The notes: generated from the letters alone by a model not told the origin. Shown: positions 36,057-46,117, numbered from the stretch's first letter. The stretch is DNA of 64,000 nt from an uncultured Tenacibaculum sp. (GCF_947499065.1 NZ_CANMMT010000003.1:360983-424982), one strand, 5' to 3'. Made by a program: numbers and translations.

Positions 36057-36947
36057 ATGAAATTACAACAAGCAAAAAAAGAACAAGTAAAATTACGTAT
36101 TGGTTTAAGTGGAGCATCAGGGTTTGGGAAAAGTTACTCAGCACTTTTATTAGCATACGGAATAACTAAAGATTGGAGTAAAATAGCAATCATTGATACA
36201 GAAAATGGTTCAGCTAATTTGTATGCAGAATTAGGGAATTATAATACAGTTGCATTGCATTCACCTTATGCACCAGAAAGGTATATTGAAGCTATTGAAT
36301 TATGTGAAAAAGCTCAAATGGAAGTAATCATAATTGATAGTATTACTCACGAGTGGAATGGCACAGGTGGTTGTTTGCAAATTCATGAGCAACTAGGAGG
36401 AAGATTCCAAGATTGGGCAAAAGTTACTCCAAGACATCAGACTTTTATAGATAAAATCTTACAATCAAACTGTCATATCATTACTACTGTTCGAAGAAAA
36501 ATTGATTATTCTTTAGATATTTATTCAAATGGAAAATCAAAAGTAATTAAACATGGAACAAAAGAAATTACACGTGAAGGGTTTGAGTATGAGCTTACTG
36601 TAAATTTCGAATTGGTAAATGATAAACATTTAACAGTAGCGAGTAAAGATAGAACAGGTTTATTTATGAATAAACCAGAATTTATTATCTCTTCTGGTAC
36701 TGGTAAACTACTTAAAAAATGGTGCGATACAGATACTACTATTGAGAATGTTTTTAATGAAATTAATCAATGTTTAACAATTGAAGGATTGAGACATATT
36801 TATACTAAGCACCCTAATTTACAAGAAACTATAAAAGAAAAGGTATTAGAGAGAAAACAAGAAATAGAATCTTCTAATTCTGAAATTATAGATAACAAAC
36901 AAATTTTTGACTCAGTAAAAATAAGTAATAATGGAATTAATTCTTAA
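36057..36947 (+). CDS. Sak4-like phage recombination ATPase (AAA_24/RecA-type)
   Basis: 296 residues. Walker A is GASGFGKS (19-26). Walker B is VIIIDSITHEW (near 95), and a RecA-like motif ITTVRRKIDY follows. The first 230 residues match the AAA_24/Sak4 type found in phages and mobile elements, which help single-strand annealing or recombination. The C-terminal tail (about 235-296) is variable. It overlaps the DUF3871 gene by 17 nt. Likely part of the element's replication module. Confidence 0.8.
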   Translation: MKLQQAKKEQVKLRIGLSGASGFGKSYSALLLAYGITKDWSKIAIIDTENGSANLYAELGNYNTVALHSPYAPERYIEAIELCEKAQMEVIIIDSITHEWNGTGGCLQIHEQLGGRFQDWAKVTPRHQTFIDKILQSNCHIITTVRRKIDYSLDIYSNGKSKVIKHGTKEITREGFEYELTVNFELVNDKHLTVASKDRTGLFMNKPEFIISSGTGKLLKKWCDTDTTIENVFNEINQCLTIEGLRHIYTKHPNLQETIKEKVLERKQEIESSNSEIIDNKQIFDSVKISNNGINS

Positions 36948-37917
36948 TAATGTAAATACTCAATTGAGAAATTTACAACCAGAAAAACGAAGTAATAAAA
37001 GGTTTAAAAATCCATTTATCGAAGCTAATACAAAAGAGGTTACTGTTCAGCATTTGATTAATGACACTATTTTACCTGTCTTCTCAAAAGACAATGAAGT
37101 TACTATTAGTCATGCAGTATTTATTAATACTACAATAGAAGCGTTAGAACAAGTATTCCCTATTCATCAATTCAATGAACCTAATGTTAGGGTTTCTCAT
37201 ATTGTAAAAGGAAGAATACCTAGTGCTATTGGTAAGTCTGTTAAAGAGCTAGAAGAACATGAGAAAACTATTTATTATGAAAGAATGGCTTTTTGTATTG
37301 AAATACCGAGTATTACTAAAAATGTTAATGGAAATGAGTTGTCACTTGTAGTTGGGGGAGTAAGAGCTTTTAACAATGAGAATTTATATAGTAAAAAATC
37401 ATATGAAAAGTTTAAGATTTTTATTGGTTTTGTGAACGCAGTATGTACAAATTTATGTGTTGCTACTGATGGTTTTAAAGATGATTTAAAGGTGTTAAAT
37501 ATTAATGATTTACAACAAGGAGTAATTAATCTTTTTAAAGCCTATAATCAAGAGAAACATTTAGGAAACATGGAAAGGTTAAGTAAGTTCTATTTATCAA
37601 TGGAACAAGTGGCTCACTTAATTGGTAAGATGAAAATGTATCAATATTTAAGTAGTTCAGAGAAAAAGCATTTATTTCCTTTGGATTTTAATGATACTCA
37701 AATAAATACTATTGCTAAAAACTACTTCAAAGATGAAAACTTCAATATTTCTCCAAAAGGGATGATAAACTTATGGGAGCTATATAACTTATTTACTGGA
37801 GCAGTAAAAAGTACCTATATAGATACTTTTCTCCAACGTGAGTTACGAGCATACGAGTTTATCCAAGAGCTAGCTGATTCACTACAAAATGAACAACCTA
37901 ATTTTTTCTTGTATTAG
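36931..37917 (+). CDS. DUF3871-family protein
   Basis: 328 residues. The motifs SHIVKGRIPSAIGK, LEEHEKTIYYERMAFCIEIPSI, SLVVGGVRAFNNENLY and KFKIFIGFVNAVCTNLCVAT are those of DUF3871, a family found on Bacteroidota mobile elements. Function unknown. It overlaps the Sak4-like gene upstream, so they likely act together in replication or recombination of the element. Confidence 0.82.
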   Translation: MELILNNVNTQLRNLQPEKRSNKRFKNPFIEANTKEVTVQHLINDTILPVFSKDNEVTISHAVFINTTIEALEQVFPIHQFNEPNVRVSHIVKGRIPSAIGKSVKELEEHEKTIYYERMAFCIEIPSITKNVNGNELSLVVGGVRAFNNENLYSKKSYEKFKIFIGFVNAVCTNLCVATDGFKDDLKVLNINDLQQGVINLFKAYNQEKHLGNMERLSKFYLSMEQVAHLIGKMKMYQYLSSSEKKHLFPLDFNDTQINTIAKNYFKDENFNISPKGMINLWELYNLFTGAVKSTYIDTFLQRELRAYEFIQELADSLQNEQPNFFLY

Positions 37918-37971
37918 TGTTATATAGCTAAAACTTAAAAATGAAGAATATAAAATGAATGTAAAAACAGT

Positions 37972-38229
37972 ATGAGTAAAAGTGAAATTGTAACGTTTAA
38001 TAAATATTATGCCCCCAATAGAATTTTAGTTGTTACTCAATGGAATGAATTAATAACTTTGTTTTGCCCTTTTCCTGTACAGTTTATCTACAATATTGAT
38101 AGGTTTAAAAAAAGTAAAATAGTATTAGTAGAAGCAACTGCATTATCCCAAAATGGAAAATATGTGTTTAAAATTAAGGGTAAATGGTTCTTCTATTATC
38201 ACTTTGAAATACTTTGTTATAATATATAG
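37972..38229 (+). CDS. Small hypothetical protein
   Basis: 85 residues, basic and aromatic (FKIKGKWFFYYHFEILC), 55 nt after the DUF3871 gene. No family recognised; no clear signal or membrane segment. It lies in the compact gene run of the element, which supports it being real, but nothing else does. Confidence 0.4.
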   Translation: MSKSEIVTFNKYYAPNRILVVTQWNELITLFCPFPVQFIYNIDRFKKSKIVLVEATALSQNGKYVFKIKGKWFFYYHFEILCYNI

Positions 38230-38357
38230 CTTAAAGTATGATTATGCTATATTAATTTCTTAGATGGTTTGTTCTATATGAAAAAGATACTGAAAAGGTT
38301 AGCTTATTTATTAATAGCACAGTAATTTATATATTGCTGTGTTATTAATAAAAAAAT

Positions 38358-39114
38358 ATGAGAGAAGAATTATTACCAATAGATAGTTTTGATTATTTCA
38401 AATCAGAAAAACAATTTCAAAAAAATTATGAAAGATTTAAGTTGGAAGGGATCTTATTAGAAAATGAAAAATACAAAGCTTATTTTCAAAGACCAGGTAA
38501 TCAGTATTATGATGAAAATGGAAAAGAAGAAATAGTGTATCCAGAAGAGGTTGTTGTAGATTTTTTTAATGAATATTTACCAAATAAAATAAAAAGAATA
38601 TGTTATGGTTATGAGATGGAAATGAGAGGTTTGTGTCATAAGTATTCTGGGAATCCTCAAGCCCTATATTATAATTGTAATAGCTTGATAAATTTTCTTG
38701 AAACAGAAAAGAATTTTTTTGAAAATAATGATTTTATTAAAAGGTATGATGAAATAAGGAAAGTTTTATTATTCGAAATAGATAAAACAATTAGAAACAT
38801 ACTTCCTAATGAGTATTTACAATTTTCAAATGATTTTGAGAAAAACAAGATAAAATTTAATTTAAGTAAAACAGAGATTTGTTTTTTATTTTCTTAGAGA
38901 AGAAGGTTTTATAGAAGGTGTAGATAGTAATAAGTATTTTTCAGAGTTGATTATTACTCATTTTCTAGAAAGGGAAACTATAAGTAAAAAGGATTATGTA
39001 GTGATAAATAATTGTACACCAGAATTAAGTAGAATAAAAAAAAGAATAATATTACCTTCAAAAAGATTATTAAATTTTTTTAATAAAATATCGCAAAAAT
39101 ATAATTCCCTTTAG
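38358..39114 (+). pseudogene. Frameshifted RteC-like protein gene
   Basis: The first frame (38358-38897) gives 179 residues and ends abruptly at FNLSKTEICFLFS. One frame over, without a break, the sequence goes on as LREEGFIEGVDSNKYFSELIITHFLERETISKKDY to TAG at 39112-39114. The joined product would be about 250 residues. A run of six T's at 38,882-38,887 is the probable slip site. The SKTEICFLFYFLREEG pattern, with acidic helices before it, weakly recalls RteC-type proteins of Bacteroidota mobile elements. A sequencing error in the T run is possible. Confidence 0.6.
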
Positions 39115-39210
39115 AATAAAGAAAAATTAATTGCGCAATTTTAAATTGCTTTTTAAGAGATTAGGTTTAACTTTTTTTTTAACTATTAAGTAGATATTTG
39201 CAGAGAGATT

Positions 39211-39244
39211 AATAGAAGAACTAAGCTCTTTCTTCTATTTTTTT
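39211..39244 (+). terminator. Hairpin before the helicase gene
   Basis: AATAGAAGAA pairs with TTCTTCTATT across a 9-base loop and is followed by T's. It would end transcription from the frameshifted gene; the helicase gene begins 35 nt later. Confidence 0.55.
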
Positions 39245-39278
39245 AGAGCATTTTGATAATTAATAATAAAATAGATTA

Positions 39279-40673
39279 ATGAATCTAAAAAATAAACGCT
39301 TTGTTTTTTGGTTAATAGATAACAAAACAAATATTAAAATAAGTCAAAGCAAGCTAATCGAGTTTTTAGCTAATTCAGGTTTTTATAAAGCAAAAATTTC
39401 AAATACTAAGTTTTTATTAGTTTATGAAAAAGAAAATAGAGTTTCAGAAATTGAAGATACTGTAGTAATTGATTATGTTTCAAAATATCTAAAAGAAATA
39501 GGAAACACAAAAATTATAGAAGAATTTTCTAAAGGAGTTTCAAGTTATATTAATAAAACTAAATTAAAATTACTACCCAAGACAGAACTTATAAATGACA
39601 GAGATATAGAAAAAAATAGTTATTTCTTTTTCAAAAACATTTGTTGTCAAGTTGGCGATAATAAAATTAAAGAAATTAAATATGAAAATTTTAAAAATAA
39701 AATATGGGAATCAAGAGTTTTAGAGAATGAATATGACTCTAAACAACTTACTAAGTCTCAATTTGAGAAATTTTGTTATAATTTATCGGGTAAAAACGAT
39801 GTTAGATATTTAGCGTTACAAACTAACATTGGGTATTTACTTCATAGAAATAATGATTCAAAAAATTCAAGAGCATTAATATTTATAGATGAGAATATTT
39901 CTTATGATGGAACAGCTAATGGCGGGACAGGGAAAAGCCTTTTGTTACAGGCAATAGGGAAATGTAGGGAGCTAGTTGTTGTTGATGGTAAAAACCTGAA
40001 AAGTAAAAGTTGGTTTAAAAATCAGAGAATAAAACTGACAACTGATATAATTTTTTATGATGATGTAAATAGAGATTTTTCTTTAGAGGAATTATATTCA
40101 ATGATTACTACAGGAATTACAGTAGATAAAAAATATAAAGATGAGATTTATATTAAACCTGAAAATGCTCCAAAAATAGCTATTTCGAGTAACTATATTG
40201 TTAAGGGGACAGGAGGAAATACAGATACAAGACGTCGATGTGAGTTTGAGGTTGCTAATCACTATAATGGGGATAATACTCCTTTTGATGAGTTCAATTG
40301 TACTTTTTTTGATGATTGGGATATTCAAGAATGGAGTTCTTTTTATTACTTTATGATGAATTGTGTTTTAAAATACTTTGAACATGGATTAATTATAGCA
40401 AAGCCAATAAACCTAAAAAGAAACAAATTAATTAGTCTAACAAATCATGAGTTTGTGAGATTTATTGAAACAGGAATAGTTGAAGTTGAAAAATGGATAA
40501 GCAAAAAAGTAGTTTTAGAATTATTTATATCAGAGTATCAACATTATAATAATATATCATCACATAGATTTACTAAATGGATGAAATCCTATGCTAAGGA
40601 TAAAGACTTAATATATGAAGATAGAAAGTCGGAAAATAAATATGAATTTTATTTAAAGCCAAAATTTATGTAG
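39279..40673 (+). CDS. SF3-type replication helicase (phage/plasmid primase-helicase type)
   Basis: 464 residues. The N-terminal ~180 residues are unassigned. Then come Walker A GGTGKS (215-220), Walker B DIIFYDDV (256-263) and an SF3-like sensor segment IAISSNYIVKG with arginines in DTRRRCEFE. The C-terminal region resembles the winged-helix part of D5-like helicases. Such proteins unwind origins of phages, satellites and plasmids, so this is probably the element's replication initiator helicase. It lies 2 nt before the GIY-YIG gene. Confidence 0.78.
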   Translation: MNLKNKRFVFWLIDNKTNIKISQSKLIEFLANSGFYKAKISNTKFLLVYEKENRVSEIEDTVVIDYVSKYLKEIGNTKIIEEFSKGVSSYINKTKLKLLPKTELINDRDIEKNSYFFFKNICCQVGDNKIKEIKYENFKNKIWESRVLENEYDSKQLTKSQFEKFCYNLSGKNDVRYLALQTNIGYLLHRNNDSKNSRALIFIDENISYDGTANGGTGKSLLLQAIGKCRELVVVDGKNLKSKSWFKNQRIKLTTDIIFYDDVNRDFSLEELYSMITTGITVDKKYKDEIYIKPENAPKIAISSNYIVKGTGGNTDTRRRCEFEVANHYNGDNTPFDEFNCTFFDDWDIQEWSSFYYFMMNCVLKYFEHGLIIAKPINLKRNKLISLTNHEFVRFIETGIVEVEKWISKKVVLELFISEYQHYNNISSHRFTKWMKSYAKDKDLIYEDRKSENKYEFYLKPKFM

Positions 40674-40675
40674 GT

Positions 40676-41347
40676 ATGAAAAATAATTCTAAAAAAGGTA
40701 TTTTGTATACCGTAACAAATAAGAAAACTAAAGAAGTTTATGTTGGTATAACAACTACTTCTATAAAAGCTCGAAAAAAAGACCATTTACAAAAAACGAT
40801 ATCAGGTAAACAAAGTAAGTTTTATAATTCTATAGTAACTTATAAGATTGATGCTTTTGAATGGGAATCAGATAATACTCTTTATGTTATTGATGAATTA
40901 GCTAGAAAAGAGAAGGAATTAATTAGTGAAAATAAAGGTAAAGGTATTTCGCTTAATATGGATTCTGGTGGAGGTATTCAAAAATCTGTATACAAATATA
41001 GAATCAAAGATGGAAGTTTAGTAGCTAAATTTGAATGCCTTGATAAGGCAGCAAATACAGTAGAAGGTACTAAACAACAAGTTTCTAGAGCATGTTTAAA
41101 TAAGATTAAATACGCTAATTTTTATTGGAGTTATAAATTAAAAATTCCTTTTCAACCTAAAAAAGATAACAGACAAAAGAAGGTAATTCAATATTCTCTT
41201 TCTTCTGGTCAAGTTATTAATTTTTTTAATTCAATAGCAGAGGCTAGCAGGAAAACTAAAATTAATAAGACTTGTATAGCAAAGTGTTGTAGAAATGAGC
41301 GTAATTCAGCTGGAGGATACAAATGGGAATATGAATCATCTATATAG
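40676..41347 (+). CDS. GIY-YIG endonuclease with NUMOD repeats
   Basis: 223 residues. The N-terminal GIY-YIG variant has GILYTVTNKKTKEVYVGITTTSIKARKKDH (first ~35 residues). Two tandem NUMOD-like DNA-binding repeats follow: VYKYRIKDGSLVAKFECLDKAAN to NFYWSY, and VIQYSLSSGQVINFFNSIAEASR to GGYKWEY. This is the layout of free-standing homing endonucleases. It is the last gene before the right att site. It could spread itself or nick DNA during the element's life cycle; neither is shown. Confidence 0.8.
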   Translation: MKNNSKKGILYTVTNKKTKEVYVGITTTSIKARKKDHLQKTISGKQSKFYNSIVTYKIDAFEWESDNTLYVIDELARKEKELISENKGKGISLNMDSGGGIQKSVYKYRIKDGSLVAKFECLDKAANTVEGTKQQVSRACLNKIKYANFYWSYKLKIPFQPKKDNRQKKVIQYSLSSGQVINFFNSIAEASRKTKINKTCIAKCCRNERNSAGGYKWEYESSI

Positions 41348-41417
41348 AAAAAGGGGAGTTTTTAGGAATACTAATTTAAATAAATGTGTATGAGGTATTG
41401 TAAATATTAAATATATA

Positions 41418-41469
41418 GTCATAGGTTCGAATCCTATCGGGCTCACATAAAGCTTCACTTTAATTAGTG
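41418..41469 (+). repeat. Right attachment repeat (att site, 52 bp)
   Basis: Identical to 24,755-24,806. It is only the 3' part of tRNA-Arg plus terminator, without the 5' half of the tRNA, as expected for the displaced end of a tRNA-targeting element. A decayed IS3 element begins 24 bp further on. Confidence 0.93.
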
Positions 41470-41492
41470 GAGCTTTTTTGTTTTATATTTCT

Positions 41493-42298
41493 TGTCCTAA
41501 AATAAGTTTAAATAAATTGGGTTTATTTATGAATTATTCAGAGAGCCCAAAGAAAAACGTATACAACGAGATTATACCTTGGATTTTAAATTAGCTGTTG
41601 TTTCTCAAGTAGAAAAGGGATAAATGACCTATAAACAGACTCTAAAAAGATTATGTTATTCAAGGAAAAAGTACTGTTTTGGTTTGGTTACGAAAACATG
41701 GTAACCTAGACAGAAATAAACCTTCAATTCATACTATATCAAAATCAAAGTAAACACCAGCACAAAAGATTAAGCGATTAGAGCAAGAGCTTAAAGATGA
41801 AAAATTAAGGAGTCAGATTCTAAATAAGACGATTGATGTTTCAGATAAGCAGTATGGTACCTCGATTAGAAAAAAGTTTTCACTCTAACAATCAGATGCA
41901 TCAAACAAAAGCAAGATTAAGCCTTTCTTATTGTTGTCGATTATTTGAGATTAATAGACAAGCGATATATCAGTCTGAGCGTAGATTCTTATTCAGAGAA
42001 CAAGAGTTGATTATTGTCAAAAAGTTAGTTAAAGAAATACGTGTGATTATGTCTAGAATAGGCACAAAAAAGTTATAATATATGCTTAAAGGCAGGTTTA
42101 ATAATCAAGGAGTCAAAATAGGTAGAGATGCGCTTTTTGATTACCTAAGAAGAGAATTTATTCAGATTTATAATGATAAAAGATCACATTTAAGTCTTAA
42201 TTATAAAACATCTAACTTTATATATAACAAAAACGCAATGAAGTTAACTTCATTACATCATTAAAATATAGTATTAATCGTCAACCTATTTTAGGACG
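41493..42298 (+). mobile_element. Decayed IS3-family insertion sequence
   Basis: About 0.8 kb between imperfect terminal inverted repeats: TGTCCTAAAATAAGTT at the left and, as reverse complement, CGTCCTAAAATAGGTT at the right. It holds fragments of orfA and orfB. At about two thirds of normal IS3 length it has lost most of the DDE core, so it cannot move by itself. Confidence 0.8.
41529..42264 (+). pseudogene. IS3-family transposase remnant (orfA and orfB)
   Basis: OrfA starts MNYSESPKK, then frameshifts to RIQRDYTLDFKLAVVSQVEKG, hits a stop, and goes on in another frame with VIQGKSTVLVWLRKHGNLD and the coiled region RLEQELKDEKLRSQILNKTID. OrfB begins in a third frame (QTKARLSLSYCCRLFEINRQAIYQS), has a stop at 42076-42078, continues with GVKIGRDALFDYLR, and jumps straight to the C-terminal IQIYNDKRSHLSLNYKTS. 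The rve catalytic core between these last two is deleted. Several frameshifts, stops and a deletion mark it as dead. Confidence 0.85.
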
Positions 42299-42496
42299 AC
42301 TTAATATCTTTTAATTTTATATTAAAAGGTTTTAATTAATTCCAGTTCTATGAAAATTAGTGTTTAATTTTTGTGTATTAACTGCTACACTTTTTTAATC
42401 TTATAAATTAAGCAGGGTATCCTGTAAATATTACATGAAAATGTAAGTTAATTTCTTTATTTTTGGTATGCTATTGAAAATTAAAATTAATTGAAT

Positions 42497-45400
42497 ATGA
42501 AAAAACTATTAGCTCTTCTATTTGTTTATCCTACTATAATGTTTTCTCAACTAGACAAGCAAAGTATAGAACTTAATAGAAAACTAGATAATTTACTTGA
42601 GCTTATTGAAAATGGAGATAGGAAAGCCATATCAGATGTGTCTGTTTTTTTAGATGATAAACGTCAATTTATCCGAAAAAGAGGGCAGAATACGAATACA
42701 ACTAATCTTAGAGAGGTAGCTTTATCAATCTTGTATTATTATACAGATTTTGAAGGTTTGTCTATTAATGACTCTTTAACAACTTCATCTTTTAAAAAAT
42801 TTCTTTATAACAATAATTTAAAAATTAAATATTCTAATCTTTTAAATAAGTTCATAAACATTCCTCTTAGCGAACGCAAGGTCGAGTATAGATTAAGAAA
42901 ATTAAATAAGGAGATAGAAGAGGAGCCTTCTTTAAGAGCTATTAAGTTAGAAATAAAAGAATTAGTTGGAAATGGTAGGTATTATAATATTATAGAAAAA
43001 ATAGAATCAGCTGCAAGATTAAAATCAAACGAAGCTTTTGAATTTTTAAAAGAATGTGCTGAAGGTCGGTATTGGGATAACGGGGAAAATGATAGGGGGA
43101 AACAAATTTATTCAGGAATTTGCTATTCTTTAAGGCATTTTAAGACGATTGAATCTGCAAAATTGATTGTAGAGATACTTGAGAATCATGAAGTGTATAG
43201 TATTGATGAATGCATTCTTGCATTATCTAAAATAACAAATGTCGATTTAGTGATAAAAAATCAAAGCTATGAAAATATTACGCAAGAATATAAGCAATTA
43301 TTTGAAGCCTATCCAAGTATTAAAGAACTTAAAAAGTTTGGATACGAAGCTGTTTTTAAGAATCATGATTTTGACCCCGATAACATTGCAGAGTTTTATG
43401 GAACTGTGTTATTGAACTCGTCTGATTATTGGTGGATTAACTATCATGCATTACAAGATATTTTTGAATCAAATGACCCACTTTCATTGAGATATGTGGG
43501 GTCCCAGTTACATCGAAAAGTATCTATTTATAATGATCATCTTGGAAGAGTTGAATTTGATATTATTAAGATAATGGAAGAGAAAACAGGGGTGAAATTA
43601 GAAGTTAAAGATAGAACTGGAAACTGGACTGCAAATTATAACGATGATGTAGCCAAAGTAAATTATCTTGTTTATTGGTATAATCATTATAAAGATTATA
43701 AGTGGAATTCATTAAAAAAACAATTTGAAAATACTTATGATCAAATATTAGAGCCAGATTATGTCTCTATTTTATTTAAAAAATTATTTAATAAAAATGA
43801 TTCCATTGCGTTAAATGCGTATTTGCAATTAACACAACAAAAACCTGAAATAGTTAAAAGTAAAATAAATCAATATAATCTTTCTTCTTTTGGTGACTCA
43901 AATGGAAGCTTGCCGATGTTTGCTGAAAAATTTCTATTGCAATTAGTAGAATTAACGGCTTATTGTGAAAATCATAAAGTAATTTATCTGCCTTCAAACT
44001 CATTAGTGAGTGAAATAAATGTATTAGATAAAACAAAATCATTCAAAAAAAAATACCAAATAGAAAACAAACTAATTCAATCATTAAATATTAAAGATAT
44101 TACTCCTTTGGAATATTATACTTTAATTAATAACAAAGCCAATTCATCAGTTTCCAGAATTTTGGATAAATGGTATTCAAAAAATTGGGATAAAATAGTA
44201 GGTGATAATAAAGAGTTAAAACTTTATCTCAAAAAATCAGCTTTATATGATAGATTAGGAATTATAGGTAATGTAAATAAATATGCTTTTAAGTTTAATA
44301 ATGCTAAGCCCTCAACGATAAAAAAACTTAAAGCCTTAGTAAAACTTGAAAATGATGAAGATATAAAAGCAATGGCTCTTAAGGTGCTAAATAATTATAC
44401 AGATAGTACTAAAAAAGAAAAAATAATAATATCCTTATCTGATTTTTTAACTAATAAAAAAAATAGAAGTGAAGAAACAGCCAGTTTGGTTAAAGTGAAT
44501 ACAGAAGAAGATTATGAAGCATTGTTTGGAGCTTTAGCAAAAGCAGATAAAAAAGAAGCTAATAATCTTATAACTATTATAATGCGTAATGTTAATGTAA
44601 ACATGACTCCGTTTCTTATAAAATCACTTACTATTAAAACGTTAGTAGATCAAGGGAATATTAGTAGGCATGATAAAAATATGAATTATCATAGTATTTC
44701 GTATAATATTTTTGTGTCAGATAAGATAATAGCTTGTTTAGAACATATACATAATCATGTTTTTCCGATACCACAAGACCCAAAACTTGATGTGAAATTT
44801 GTTTCCTCTTCTAGATCATCCAGTAGTTACTTCAGAAACAAGCATAAAACAGCAAATAAGTGGGGGAAATTATTTGAGAAGAATGCTCAAGGATATAAAA
44901 ATTGGGGAAGAAATTTTTATCTCAATAGAATTAAAAAATTGAAAAAGAAAGATTCCATTACTATACAAGATATAAATGTAATATTATCGTCTGAATATTA
45001 TAAAAATGAGGATAAAAGTTTAGTTTTTTCTTCGTTAGCTAAAGTAAAGCCTAAAAATGCAATTTCATATTTAGAACTTAAGGAAGGGATACTAGGAATG
45101 GAAGATATTAGGTATTTTAGAGATGCTTCGTTTAATGCTGGAGATTTGGAACGGGTTGTTACAATATTTAAAGGATTACCACCCAAGAAAATTATAGATT
45201 ATATAAAAGAAGTATCTAAAAATTTTGAACCAAGTGAAAGAGGTAAAATGTACTACAATTTAATGTGGAATACACAATTTAAGAACTGGGTTAAAGAAAT
45301 TAATATAAGTAGTATTTATAAAGAAGAAATAATTGAAGCCTTAAAGGCGTATCGTAATATATTGAGAAAGGATAGTTTTAACTATCTATATGTAAATAAA

Positions 45401-46018
45401 TTTATCGGTGTCATAGAATTTCAAGGAGAACCTATTGAAAATGTTTTACAAAAAGTTATAGCTATGAAATCAGAAGGGACGGAGCTGGCTAAATCAATAC
45501 TAAAAGATGCAAATTATAAAGATTTAGGAACTGTATTAAAGTATTATAAAGATTTACCTATTACAGATTATAAAAGACTTGAATATTTAACCAGAGATTT
45601 AGGTTTTTGTTTAATGGACGATTATAGTGATGAACTAATAAATGAGTTTAATAAGAATTATGAAGCTATGAGCGAAGCTGAGTTGTACTCGTTTTATTTA
45701 GATAAAACTGGGGTTGTTTACAAAAAAAATGGAAAGTTAGATTTTGAAAAAATATATAATGTTTTAGAATTTAATCTTGTAGACGGATTTATAGGAGGAA
45801 GAGATTATGAAAGGCATACACATGTGTATTCAATAATAAGGTTGTTAGAGTTATATTTTAATAAGCATTTTGGTGAGGATAGAAAATTTAATAATAGTGT
45901 TAGTAATATGTTGTATAGTGTGTCTGAAAAAGCTTTTCTATGGATGAAGTTTTTGAAAGAGAAAGGTCATGTTAAATTAACCCAATATAACGTTCCTTCT
46001 ATTTCAAATGTTAAATAA
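42497..46018 (+). CDS. Very large exported solenoid-like hypothetical protein
   Basis: 1173 residues from ATG 42497; a TTG two codons upstream is less likely. A signal peptide MKKLLALLFVYPTIMFSQ directs export. The rest has no recognised domain but is made of helical pairs with HEAT-like spacing (for example EDIKAMALKVLNNYTD, then KKEKIIISLSDFL, and EEDYEALFGALAKADKKEANNLI), plus many charged residues. No enzyme motif is seen. It may be a surface or periplasmic scaffold. It lies alone between the IS3 remnant and a tRNA-like remnant, so it is probably acquired cargo. Confidence 0.7.
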   Translation: MKKLLALLFVYPTIMFSQLDKQSIELNRKLDNLLELIENGDRKAISDVSVFLDDKRQFIRKRGQNTNTTNLREVALSILYYYTDFEGLSINDSLTTSSFKKFLYNNNLKIKYSNLLNKFINIPLSERKVEYRLRKLNKEIEEEPSLRAIKLEIKELVGNGRYYNIIEKIESAARLKSNEAFEFLKECAEGRYWDNGENDRGKQIYSGICYSLRHFKTIESAKLIVEILENHEVYSIDECILALSKITNVDLVIKNQSYENITQEYKQLFEAYPSIKELKKFGYEAVFKNHDFDPDNIAEFYGTVLLNSSDYWWINYHALQDIFESNDPLSLRYVGSQLHRKVSIYNDHLGRVEFDIIKIMEEKTGVKLEVKDRTGNWTANYNDDVAKVNYLVYWYNHYKDYKWNSLKKQFENTYDQILEPDYVSILFKKLFNKNDSIALNAYLQLTQQKPEIVKSKINQYNLSSFGDSNGSLPMFAEKFLLQLVELTAYCENHKVIYLPSNSLVSEINVLDKTKSFKKKYQIENKLIQSLNIKDITPLEYYTLINNKANSSVSRILDKWYSKNWDKIVGDNKELKLYLKKSALYDRLGIIGNVNKYAFKFNNAKPSTIKKLKALVKLENDEDIKAMALKVLNNYTDSTKKEKIIISLSDFLTNKKNRSEETASLVKVNTEEDYEALFGALAKADKKEANNLITIIMRNVNVNMTPFLIKSLTIKTLVDQGNISRHDKNMNYHSISYNIFVSDKIIACLEHIHNHVFPIPQDPKLDVKFVSSSRSSSSYFRNKHKTANKWGKLFEKNAQGYKNWGRNFYLNRIKKLKKKDSITIQDINVILSSEYYKNEDKSLVFSSLAKVKPKNAISYLELKEGILGMEDIRYFRDASFNAGDLERVVTIFKGLPPKKIIDYIKEVSKNFEPSERGKMYYNLMWNTQFKNWVKEINISSIYKEEIIEALKAYRNILRKDSFNYLYVNKFIGVIEFQGEPIENVLQKVIAMKSEGTELAKSILKDANYKDLGTVLKYYKDLPITDYKRLEYLTRDLGFCLMDDYSDELINEFNKNYEAMSEAELYSFYLDKTGVVYKKNGKLDFEKIYNVLEFNLVDGFIGGRDYERHTHVYSIIRLLELYFNKHFGEDRKFNNSVSNMLYSVSEKAFLWMKFLKEKGHVKLTQYNVPSISNVK

Positions 46019-46117
46019 ATTGTGTTTAAAAATCTTTTTAATCTTGTTTAAAGAGTTATTTATAATTACTAGATAAAAGTATTTGTGGTGGGTTAGGATA
46101 TTCCTTATAAGTAGACC

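Larger units (their letters stand above)
24755..41469 (+). mobile_element. Integrative element in tRNA-Arg, with methyltransferase/GHKL/receiver cargo
   Basis: About 16.7 kb between perfect 52-bp direct repeats derived from the tRNA-Arg 3' end. A tyrosine recombinase lies beside the intact tRNA. A Sak4-like ATPase, DUF3871 protein and SF3-type helicase form a replication/recombination module near the right end, beside a GIY-YIG nuclease. No relaxase, type IV secretion, capsid or terminase gene is seen, so it resembles a phage satellite or integrated plasmid more than a conjugative element. One gene is frameshifted, but integrase and att sites look intact. Confidence 0.88.

Noticed and set aside
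24755..41469. Conjugative transposon
   Set aside because: No relaxase, coupling protein or tra genes were found; the replication genes are of phage/satellite type.
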